Source: CAYMLL01 sp964390645 (lineage in GTDB: Bacteria; Planctomycetota; UBA8108). From it: DNA of 14,893 nt. Where the stretch lies: NCBI GenBank assembly GCA_964390645.1, contig CAYMLL010000194.1, positions 1 through 14,893 on the forward strand, written 5' to 3'. This document shows, piece after piece, positions 9,207 through 14,893 of this stretch. Positions within the stretch are counted from its first letter, which is position 1, and each line of letters begins with the position of its first letter. The notes beneath the pieces were generated by a model. That model did no database searches, was not told the DNA's origin, and worked only from the letters and a program-made list of their open reading frames with translations. Made by a program: the position numbers and the translations under genes.

Positions 9207-9446
9207 GTGACGCTCGACGACCTCGTGCCCGGCCAACGTGCGACCGTCACTTCCTGTCGCGGTGACGGCTCCGTGCTCCAGCGCCTTGGCGAGATGGGGA
9301 TCGTCCCGGGCGCGAGCGTCCGCTTCGTACGCTCGGCCCCCTTCGGAGACCCGATCGAGGTCGAGATCGGCCGCTTTCATCTGGCGCTGCGTCGGACCGA
9401 GGCACGTCGCATCGATGTGGAGCTCGAGAGACCCGGGACCTCATGA
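9207..9446 (+). CDS. feoA: FeoA, ferrous iron transport accessory protein
   Basis: A small cytoplasmic SH3-like protein (79 residues, normal family length) that supports the FeoB ferrous iron transporter. It begins TLDDLVPGQRATVTS, continues with the family segment LQRLGEMGIVPGASVRF (residues about 22-38), then APFGDPIEVEIGRFHLALRR, and ends in EARRIDVEL. The GTG at 9207 is chosen because the FeoA domain starts immediately after it; GGCGGA lies eight bases upstream as a modest ribosome binding site. An in-frame ATG at 9081 would add 42 Arg-rich residues without homology. Its stop overlaps the feoB start (ATGA), so the two are translationally coupled. Regulation by an iron-responsive repressor is usual for the family, but no operator is evident. 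Confidence 0.9.
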   Translation: MTLDDLVPGQRATVTSCRGDGSVLQRLGEMGIVPGASVRFVRSAPFGDPIEVEIGRFHLALRRTEARRIDVELERPGTS

Positions 9447-11716
9447 CCATGGCGAGCCCCTCAGCCCCAGACACCACCGGAGCCGACGGGAGCTCATCGA
9501 GGATCTCGAAGGTTGTCGTCACCGGCAATCCGAACGCCGGCAAGACGACCATCTTCAATCGCCTCACCGGATTGTCGCAAAAGGTCGGCAACTACCCAGG
9601 AGTCACCGTCGACCGCAAGGAAGGCCGGCTACGAGGCGTCGACCGGAAGGTCGTTCTCGTCGATCTGCCGGGCACTTACAGCCTCGCCGCGTACTCTCCG
9701 GACGAGGTCGCAGCCATCGACGTCCTGCTCGGCCAGCACGCGGGCGGCGCGCTGCCGGACCTCATCGTCCATGTCGTCGACGCGAGCAACCTCGAGCGCA
9801 ACCTCTACCTCTTCTCGCAGCTGCGAGAGCTGGGCCGGCCGATGATCCTCGCGCTCAACATGATCGACGTAGCCCGTCGACGAGGCCTCGAGATCGACGC
9901 GTCCAGGCTCCAGCGCCAGCTCGGCGTGCACGTCGTCGTCACCCACGGTCAGAAGGGTGACGGAATCGCGGAGCTCAGGAACTCCGTCGTCGAGCACTGC
10001 ACCCGGAGCAGCTCTCCCGGGACGCCGACGACACCGCTTCCCGCCAGCCTGACCGAGGCGGTCAACACGTTCCGCGACTCCCTCGACGACGGCGAGCGAC
10101 GACGCCTGGGTCACGAGCTCCACTTCTGCGAGGCCCTGCGGGCCGTGGTCGATGTCAACGGCCACTGCGAGCGGCGGGTCACCGCGAAGCTCGGCGACGC
10201 GATCCGAACACGCATCGAGTCCGCCCGCGCGAAAGCGAACAGCGGTCTGCCTCTGGCGATGCTTGAGACCCGGACCCGCTACCGCTGGATCGACGAGCAC
10301 ATCGAAGGCTGCTGCGAGCAGAAGACCCGGGAGAAGATCCACCTCAGCGAACGCCTCGACTCGGTGCTCACCCACCACACGTGGGGGTTTCTGATCTTCG
10401 CGGCGGTCATGCTGCTCCTGTTCCAGTCGATCTTCACCTGGGCGGGACCGCTGATGGACCTCGTCGACTCCGCCTTCAGCGCGCTGGGGGGTTGGGTCGG
10501 AGCCAACCTTCCGGAAGGCGTGCTGCGGAGCCTCATCGTCGACGGCATCGTCGGCGGAGTCGGCGGAGTGGTGATCTTCCTGCCGCAGATCCTCATCCTC
10601 TTCCTCTTCATCGGCCTCCTCGAGGACTGTGGCTACATGGCGCGCGCCGCGTTCCTCATGGACCGGGTGATGTCGAGGTGCGGGCTCTCGGGAAAGTCCT
10701 TCATCCCGATGCTCAGTGGCTTCGCGTGCGCGATTCCCGGAGTCATGGCCGCCCGGGTGATCGAGGACCGACGCGATCGGCTGGCGACGATTCTCGTCAC
10801 CCCGCTGATGACCTGCTCGGCGCGGCTACCCGTCTACGCGATCCTGATCGGCACCTTCATCCCCGACGAATCGATTCTCGCCGGCATCGTCGGACTGCGA
10901 GCCGCGACGCTCTTCGGTCTGTACGTTCTCGGTATCGTGACCGCCGTCGCGATGGCCTGGCTCTTCCGCAAGACGCTGCTGCGCGGCAAATCGACGCCCT
11001 TCCTCCTCGAGATGCCGTCGTACAAGCTGCCGTCGCTCGGCACCGTCCTGCTGCGTCTCCTCGATCGAGGCAAGGCCTTCCTGACGCGCGCGGGCACGAT
11101 CATCCTGGCGATCAGCGTCATCGTCTGGGCCCTGGCGTACTTCCCGCGCTCGTCGGAGACCGTCGCCGAATTCACGGCGCGCCGTGCGCCGCTGGAGGCG
11201 GCCCTCGAGGCGACTCCGCCCGACGACGTCGACGCTCGCGCGCGGATCGCGACCGATATCGCCACGATCGACCAGGAGCAGGCCGGCGAGCATCTGCGAC
11301 AGAGCCTCTTCGGACGCATGGGCCGAACGGTCGAGCCGGCCTTCGAGCCTCTCGGCTGGGACTGGCGCATATCGATGGCGGCCATCGCGTCATTCCCGGC
11401 CCGTGAGGTCGTCGTCTCGACCCTCGGAACGATTTATAACCTCAGCAACGAGGAAGATGAGGAGTCCGAGACCCTCCGCGAACGCCTCCGGGATGCGCGT
11501 CGGGACGGCACCGCGGAGAGGGTCTTCACGGTCCCGGTGGCGCTGTCGATCATGGTCTTTTTCGCGCTCTGCTGTCAGTGCGGGGCCACCCTGGCGATGA
11601 TCAAGCGGGAGACGAGGTCCTGGGGCTGGGCCGGCCTGACGTTCGGCTACATGACCGCTCTGGCGTACGCGGCGGCGCTGGTCGTCTACCAGGTGGCGAT
11701 TCGCTTCACCGGATAG
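9443..11716 (+). CDS. feoB: FeoB, ferrous iron transporter
   Basis: Inner-membrane Fe(II) importer with an N-terminal G domain; 757 residues, normal length. The G domain shows G1 GNPNAGKTT (residues 28-36), G3 DLPG (74-77) and G4 NMID (139-142), with NYPGVTVDRKEG as the G2/switch I region. The membrane part begins near residue 315 (GFLIFAAVMLLLFQSIF) and includes the core motif GYMARAAFLMDRVM, the Cys motif FACAIPGVMAAR with C429, and TPLMTCSARLPVY. The C-terminal membrane part has FPAREVVVSTLGTIYN, a CCQCGATL cluster near 710 and a final helix. The start at 9443 is coupled to feoA by ATGA; an ATG at 9449 is an alternative. It most likely supplies iron together with FeoA. No FeoC is visible; the next gene encodes a secreted metal-site protein. 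Confidence 0.97.
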   Translation: MTMASPSAPDTTGADGSSSRISKVVVTGNPNAGKTTIFNRLTGLSQKVGNYPGVTVDRKEGRLRGVDRKVVLVDLPGTYSLAAYSPDEVAAIDVLLGQHAGGALPDLIVHVVDASNLERNLYLFSQLRELGRPMILALNMIDVARRRGLEIDASRLQRQLGVHVVVTHGQKGDGIAELRNSVVEHCTRSSSPGTPTTPLPASLTEAVNTFRDSLDDGERRRLGHELHFCEALRAVVDVNGHCERRVTAKLGDAIRTRIESARAKANSGLPLAMLETRTRYRWIDEHIEGCCEQKTREKIHLSERLDSVLTHHTWGFLIFAAVMLLLFQSIFTWAGPLMDLVDSAFSALGGWVGANLPEGVLRSLIVDGIVGGVGGVVIFLPQILILFLFIGLLEDCGYMARAAFLMDRVMSRCGLSGKSFIPMLSGFACAIPGVMAARVIEDRRDRLATILVTPLMTCSARLPVYAILIGTFIPDESILAGIVGLRAATLFGLYVLGIVTAVAMAWLFRKTLLRGKSTPFLLEMPSYKLPSLGTVLLRLLDRGKAFLTRAGTIILAISVIVWALAYFPRSSETVAEFTARRAPLEAALEATPPDDVDARARIATDIATIDQEQAGEHLRQSLFGRMGRTVEPAFEPLGWDWRISMAAIASFPAREVVVSTLGTIYNLSNEEDEESETLRERLRDARRDGTAERVFTVPVALSIMVFFALCCQCGATLAMIKRETRSWGWAGLTFGYMTALAYAAALVVYQVAIRFTG

Positions 11717-11811
11717 CCCACCGCGAAGCTGCCGGGTATGCCGTGAGACCGAGAGCCCGTCCACCCGTCACGACCCTGAACAGACACAGAAAAAAACGGG
11801 AACTTCCTTGC

Positions 11812-11841
11812 GTCGGAGTTCGTCTCCGACATAGACTTTTT
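11812..11841 (+). terminator. Perfect 7-bp dyad with downstream T-run after feoB
   Basis: GTCGGAG and CTCCGAC flank the loop TTCGT (stem ends at 11830), and TTTTT follows at 11837-11841. The T-run starts seven bases after the stem, further than in a textbook terminator, so readthrough into the TRASH-repeat gene is possible. An A-run lies upstream (about 11790-11796). The dyad also sits between a weak TTGCGT (11808-11813) and TAGACT (11832-11837) pair with 18-bp spacing, so it could instead be an operator for the downstream gene. Confidence 0.45.
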
Positions 11842-11880
11842 GACGATTCCATTGCAACCAGGTCCACGGAGCCATCGATC

Positions 11881-12531
11881 ATGAAGAAGCTCGTAGCGTG
11901 TTCCATCCTGATGTTTCTCGGTCTGACCTCGGTCACGTGGGCGGAGAAGGACAGCAAGAAAAAGGCGGTGAACTGCCCGATCTCCAAGAAGGCCGTCAGC
12001 AAGGACGTCTTCGTCGAGGTCAACGGCCAGAAGACGTTTTTCTGCTGCAAAGGCTGCGTCAAGCCCTACGAGACGAAGGTGCTGAAGGTCGTGGACGCCG
12101 GTCCGGCGAAGTGCCCCAAGAGCGGCAGGCCGTCCAAGGCAGCAACGGGCTTGATCCACAGGACCGCGAAGACGGTCGCCTTCTGCTGCAACAACTGCCA
12201 GAAGGGCTACCTGAAGAAGAACAAGCTGGCCGCGGTCGACAAGGGCCCGGGCAAGTGCCCCGTCAGCGGTGCCCCGGCAAAAGCCGCGCACTCGGTGAAC
12301 GTCAACGGCGAGAAGGTCTACTTCTGCTGCAAGAACTGCCCCAAGGGCTACGTCAAGAAGCTCGCCGTCGCCAAGGGCGCAGCGAAGTGCCCGATAAGCG
12401 GCAAGCCCACCAAGCCGGCGACGGAAGTGATCCACGTCTCGCACAAGAAGGTTTACTTCTGCTGCAACAACTGCAGGTCCTCGTACGCGAAGACGAACTT
12501 CGCCAAGAAGGGCAAGAAGAAGGGCGCCTGA
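11881..12531 (+). CDS. Secreted metal-binding protein with four TRASH/YHS-like cysteine repeats
   Basis: A 216-residue Lys-rich protein with a signal peptide (hydrophobic core LVACSILMFLGLTSV, likely cleavage after TWA at 21). The mature part is four repeats, each with CPxS followed by an aromatic-C-C-x-x-C: C32/C55/C56/C59, C78/C102/C103/C106, C126/C149/C150/C153 and C170/C194/C195/C198. Spacing C-x22/23-C-x3-C matches the TRASH zinc-ribbon-like metal motif and the related YHS domain. These domains bind heavy metals such as Cu, Hg or Zn, or sit in metal-trafficking proteins. The start ATG at 11881 has GGAG nine bases upstream. The gene lies 164 bp after feoB, suggesting a periplasmic metal chaperone or buffer linked to iron or heavy metals; the metal itself cannot be read from sequence. 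The extra second Cys of each FCC adds ligands beyond the canonical motif. Confidence 0.85.
   Translation: MKKLVACSILMFLGLTSVTWAEKDSKKKAVNCPISKKAVSKDVFVEVNGQKTFFCCKGCVKPYETKVLKVVDAGPAKCPKSGRPSKAATGLIHRTAKTVAFCCNNCQKGYLKKNKLAAVDKGPGKCPVSGAPAKAAHSVNVNGEKVYFCCKNCPKGYVKKLAVAKGAAKCPISGKPTKPATEVIHVSHKKVYFCCNNCRSSYAKTNFAKKGKKKGA
11974..12474 (+). repeat. Four protein-level repeats in an A-B-A-B arrangement
   Basis: Repeat cores begin at codons for C32, C78, C126 and C170 (periods 46, 48 and 44 residues). Repeats 1 and 3 share VNGxK before FCCK and have 22 residues between the first two cysteines; repeats 2 and 4 share ATxxIH before FCCNNC and have 23. This suggests duplication of a two-repeat unit rather than of single repeats. 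Confidence 0.75.
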
Positions 12532-12645
12532 TCCGGTCGCCTCGTTCTCTTACGACGGGTCTTCAAGAGAAGAATCTTCGGAAGAAGGGCCTTCCAAAAC
12601 CCGCCCACCGCAGCCAACCCGACGCCCGGGGTAATTTTGCATAGC

Positions 12646-12655
12646 NNNNNNNNNN
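12646..12655. other. Assembly gap (ten N)
   Basis: Exactly ten unknown bases, the usual placeholder for a scaffold join. The real distance is unknown. The stretch from 12532 to the gap holds no gene; it contains purine/pyrimidine-rich imperfect inverted repeats such as GGAAG...CTTCC near 12580-12595, which may have broken the assembly. Linkage between the feo/TRASH genes and the Kelch gene is therefore only as good as the scaffolding. Confidence 0.98.
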
Positions 12656-12710
12656 CGAGGCGAACGCTCGGCCGGTGTTCTTGTGGCTTCGCACGGCCAC
12701 GAACCGGCAC

Positions 12711-13973
12711 ATGCACACGTTCCGGCACCCGCGTCCCAGAGCCCTCCTGCTGCTGACGGCTCTGTTCACGGAATCGCTCGCTGCAGGTGATCCCGCAGAC
12801 ACCTGGATCGATCTGCCGCCACTGCCGGTCGGACGACAGGAGGTCGGAGTCGCCGCGCTCGGCACCGACGTCTACGTCGTCGGCGGCATCCTCCCGGACC
12901 GCTCGGCGACGGGGCGCGTCGCTCGCTTCGGTACGATCACCGAGGAGTGGGAGACGCTCGCCCCGCTGCCCGGGAACACGCGCCTGCACCACATCGGCTG
13001 CGCTGCCGCCGGGGACAAGCTCTACGCCGTCGGCGGACTCGATCGCTCCTTCCGGGGGGTCGCGACGGTCTTCGCATACGACCCAGGCACCGATCGCTGG
13101 ACCGGCGTCGCGAGCCTCCTCCGCGCCCGTGGCGCCAGTGGCGTCGCGACCCTCGAGGGCCGGATCTACGCCGTCGGGGGCCAGAGCGGCGGCACGTCGT
13201 TTCGCGACGCCGAGGTCTACGACCCCGACGAGGACAGCTGGGCCGAGCTCCCCCCGATGCCGACCGCCCGCAACCACCTCGCCGCCGCCGGACTCGACGG
13301 CCACCTCTTCGCCATCTCGGGACGTGCCGCGGGGCTGCGTGCGGCGGTGGAGAGCTTCGATCCCGACACCCTGCAGTGGACAACACGCTCGACGATCCCG
13401 ACTGCCCGGGGAGGCATCGCCGCCGCCGTTCTCGCCGGCAAGATCTTCGTCTTCGGCGGTGAAGGAAACACCCGCGACCCAAGGGGCGTCTTCCACGAGG
13501 TCGAGAGCTACCATCCGCCGTCGGACACCTGGCAGAGACGCCCCGACATGCCCCGTCCGCGCCACGGCATCGGCGCCGCGGCCGTCGGCGACCGCATCTA
13601 CATCCCCGGCGGCGCCCCGGTTCAGGGCTTCGGCACTACCGACGTCCACGATGCTCTGACCCCCGGCGAGCTCGTCGTCGAGGGGCCGGTCTTCCGTCGT
13701 GGGGATGCCAACGGCGACGACGCCGTCGACGTCTCCGACCCGGTCTTCATCCTCACGAGGCTCTTCCTCCACGGGCAGGGCTTCGGGTGCGAAGACGCCG
13801 CCGACGCGGACGACAACGGCGCCATCGAGCTGACGGACGGCATCGTCGTCCTGGACTACCTCTTCCGCGGAGCGCAACCGCCACCCGCGCCCGGGCCAGT
13901 CATCGGGGGCAACGACCCGACCGACGACGAGCTCCGCACTTGTGAGAGAATCCCGCGACAGGCACGGGATTGA
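12711..13973 (+). CDS. Secreted Kelch-propeller protein with dockerin-like C-terminal tail
   Basis: A 420-residue exported protein. A signal peptide (core ALLLLTALFTESLAA) ends near residue 26. Six Kelch blades follow (about 27-310), each with a W near its start and a hydrophobic strand ending in a Gly pair or its variant: VYVVGG, LYAVGG, IYAVGG, LFAISG, IFVFGG and IYIPGG. From residue 329 a dockerin-like module carries two calcium-loop motifs, GDANGDDAVDVSD (about 331-342) and DADDNGAIELTD, followed by LDYLFRGAQPPPAPGP. This tail is common at the end of secreted planctomycete proteins. The ATG at 12711 gives a clean signal peptide; a GTG at 12675 would add 12 residues, and no good ribosome binding site helps to decide. 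The upstream region is interrupted by the N gap. Likely role: extracellular binding or an oxidase-like propeller without visible active-site residues. Confidence 0.85.
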   Translation: MHTFRHPRPRALLLLTALFTESLAAGDPADTWIDLPPLPVGRQEVGVAALGTDVYVVGGILPDRSATGRVARFGTITEEWETLAPLPGNTRLHHIGCAAAGDKLYAVGGLDRSFRGVATVFAYDPGTDRWTGVASLLRARGASGVATLEGRIYAVGGQSGGTSFRDAEVYDPDEDSWAELPPMPTARNHLAAAGLDGHLFAISGRAAGLRAAVESFDPDTLQWTTRSTIPTARGGIAAAVLAGKIFVFGGEGNTRDPRGVFHEVESYHPPSDTWQRRPDMPRPRHGIGAAAVGDRIYIPGGAPVQGFGTTDVHDALTPGELVVEGPVFRRGDANGDDAVDVSDPVFILTRLFLHGQGFGCEDAADADDNGAIELTDGIVVLDYLFRGAQPPPAPGPVIGGNDPTDDELRTCERIPRQARD

Positions 13974-14330
13974 GAGGGCTCGGCGCGGGCGACGCGTTCG
14001 GGCCTGAAGTCGGAACCGGGGGCCGCGATCGCGAGGCGACCGCCGGACCTCGGCAAGGCCGGAAGACCCCGTCGATCGTCCGCACCAGACGATTCCGCCA
14101 GGACCGTGTCTGCCTCGCGGGAACCTGCGCCGCCTCGAACGGTGACGACGATTGCACCTCCGGTTGCTGCCGGCAGCGAGTCGGCCTGCCGCGGATCGGT
14201 TGGCGGCCCGACTACGGTTTCGCCTCAGGAGCGTCGGGGCTCGGGCAAGACACAGGGAGATCAGATACCACCGAGGATCGACGGTAGACGACCTGCGGCG
14301 CTCCGCCATTTCATCGTTTTACAGTGGTCT
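13974..14330. other. Intergenic stretch without a convincing gene; contains a short Cys-rich frame
   Basis: No family motif was found in any long frame. One plus-strand frame opened by a TTG at 13970 runs to 14287 and includes VCLAGTCAASNGDDDCTSGCC near 14107-14170, five cysteines in 21 residues, resembling the small disulfide modules of secreted proteins. The rest of that frame is Arg/Gly-rich and unconvincing, so it may be a gene remnant or chance. The GC-rich part ends abruptly near 14320, where the AT-rich island starts. Confidence 0.4.
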
Positions 14331-14341
14331 TGCCTTTACCA

Positions 14342-14371
14342 TTGTCACTAATTATTACTTTATTTTATTAT
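14342..14371 (+). promoter_or_regulatory. Near-consensus promoter in an AT-rich island
   Basis: TTGTCA (14342-14347, 5 of 6) and TATTAT (14366-14371, 5 of 6) are separated by 18 bp within about 50 bases that are almost purely A/T (14341-14391); a second TATTAT follows at 14373. It is the best promoter in this GC-rich window and reads toward the CxxCH gene at 14478, giving a leader of about 100 nt. Confidence 0.6.
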
Positions 14372-14399
14372 TTATTATTCTCTAAATTCATCTTCCCGT

Positions 14400-14429
14400 C
14401 ACCGGAAAAGGACTGTAAAAAGTACGGTG
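14400..14429 (+). promoter_or_regulatory. Structured leader hairpin upstream of the CxxCH protein gene
   Basis: CACCG (14400-14404) pairs with CGGTG (14425-14429), and inside the loop ACT (14412-14414) can pair with AGT (14421-14423). It lies between the promoter and the ribosome binding site. It does not match a riboswitch consensus I can recall. Confidence 0.3.
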
Positions 14430-14466
14430 GAGTTTGAAGGAAATCCCTGGGTCTGATTCGAATTTC

Positions 14467-14471
14467 GGAGG
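14467..14471 (+). promoter_or_regulatory. Strong ribosome binding site for the CxxCH protein
   Basis: GGAGG is followed by a six-base spacer and the ATG at 14478, fixing the start of the last gene. Confidence 0.75.
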
Positions 14472-14477
14472 AAACAG

Positions 14478-14893
14478 ATGTTGGAGAACACACCCCTCAG
14501 AGGGAGCTTGCTTCTTGCTACGCTGATAGTAGTGCCCACGATTCACGTCGACGCTCGAGGTTTCCGGGTCGCCTTGATACCGAACGGCTCGGTGAACCGC
14601 TGCGGGAATTGCCACGTGACTCCCGGTGGTCCTCGGACGCCCTTCGGGTTGGCGGTGGAAGAGCTCGTGACCCCTGGGGGCCGGGAAGAGTTCTGGGGCC
14701 CGGAGCTCGCGGCGCTGGACTCCGACGGCGACGGCCGTTCCAACGGCGACGAGCTCCTGGACGCGGCGGGTGGATGGACGTCCGGTGATCCCGACCCCGG
14801 CAACCCCGATCAGGTGACCAACCCAGGCGTGCCGGAGAGCCAGGTTCCCACCCTTTCAACCGTCGGCTGGGCCCTGCTCGGGCTGTTGATGCT
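14478..14893 (+). CDS. Secreted temptin-like CxxCH/calcium-loop protein with IPTL-CTERM-type sorting signal (3' end cut)
   Basis: 138 residues are visible before the window ends. A signal peptide (core SLLLATLIVVPTI) likely ends at VDA|R (26). The mature part reads RGFRVALIPNGSVNR, then CGNCH at 42-46, a single c-type heme-attachment motif, then TPFGLAVEEL and FWGPELAALDSDGDGRSNG. D81, D83, D85 and E92 form a calcium-binding loop, and GGWTSGDPDP and VTNPGV follow. This order (IPNG..., PFG, W, DSDGDG-xx-NG-x-EL, NPG) resembles temptin-like proteins, with a heme site replacing some disulfide cysteines. VPTLSTVGWALLGLLM at 123-138 matches an IPTL-CTERM sorting signal (PEP-CTERM-like motif plus membrane helix), which in other bacteria is processed by an exosortase. 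The strong ribosome binding site and AT-rich promoter suggest good expression. Identity with temptin is recalled, not searched. Confidence 0.75.
   Translation, partial: MLENTPLRGSLLLATLIVVPTIHVDARGFRVALIPNGSVNRCGNCHVTPGGPRTPFGLAVEELVTPGGREEFWGPELAALDSDGDGRSNGDELLDAAGGWTSGDPDPGNPDQVTNPGVPESQVPTLSTVGWALLGLLM

Noticed and set aside
12453..14309. Long minus-strand open frame of about 618 codons antisense to the Kelch gene
   Set aside because: It runs through the N gap, mirrors the codon pattern of the plus-strand Kelch gene and has no recognisable motif; a GC-rich shadow frame.
14381..14477. Cyclic-di-GMP or other known riboswitch in the leader of the CxxCH gene
   Set aside because: The conserved core sequences that I know for these classes are absent; only a simple hairpin is seen.

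Overview
The window is GC-rich bacterial DNA with short intergenic gaps and no tRNA, rRNA, CRISPR array, transposase or phage gene that I could recognise. Three things point to a Planctomycetota- or Acidobacteriota-like environmental bacterium: a dockerin-like calcium-loop tail of the type common in marine planctomycete secreted proteins, a histidine kinase with a very large extracytoplasmic sensor, and small secreted proteins with CxxCH or repeated CPxSG...FCCxxC motifs. Phylum is inferred from gene style only. A run of ten N at 12646-12655 marks a scaffold join, so the order and distance of genes on either side of it are not proven by sequence.

Left part (1-2626). A long leader with an 11-bp tandem repeat and a good sigma70-like promoter precedes phosphoglycerate kinase (pgk). 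A possible WD40-like gene leaves the left edge on the minus strand. pgk converges on, and overlaps at its 3' end, a minus-strand PolB-type DEDDy 3'-5' exonuclease that has a strong Shine-Dalgarno sequence and a GTG start.

Centre (2754-8982). A compact plus-strand cluster encodes a membrane histidine kinase, an OmpR/PhoB-type response regulator (32-bp overlap), an exported TPR-containing protein of unknown function (ATGA overlap) and a lipoprotein of unknown function that may have an alpha/alpha-toroid fold. A strong hairpin fills the 31-bp gap in front of the lipoprotein.

Right-centre (9207-12531). feoA and feoB (ATGA overlap) form a ferrous iron uptake unit with a plausible promoter of its own. 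It is followed by a perfect 7-bp dyad and a small secreted cysteine-rich protein made of four TRASH/YHS-like metal-binding repeats in an A-B-A-B arrangement. The neighbourhood suggests envelope iron or heavy-metal handling.

Right end (after the N gap). A secreted six-blade Kelch propeller with a dockerin-like tail is followed by about 500 bp without a convincing gene. That stretch contains a striking AT-rich island with a near-consensus promoter and a structured leader. It leads into a secreted CxxCH, calcium-loop (temptin-like) protein that ends in an IPTL-CTERM-type sorting signal and is cut by the window edge.

The most interesting points are the A-B-A-B TRASH protein beside feoAB, the kinase/regulator/exported-protein/lipoprotein cluster with its intergenic hairpin, and the AT-island-driven heme/calcium temptin-like gene with a putative exosortase signal.
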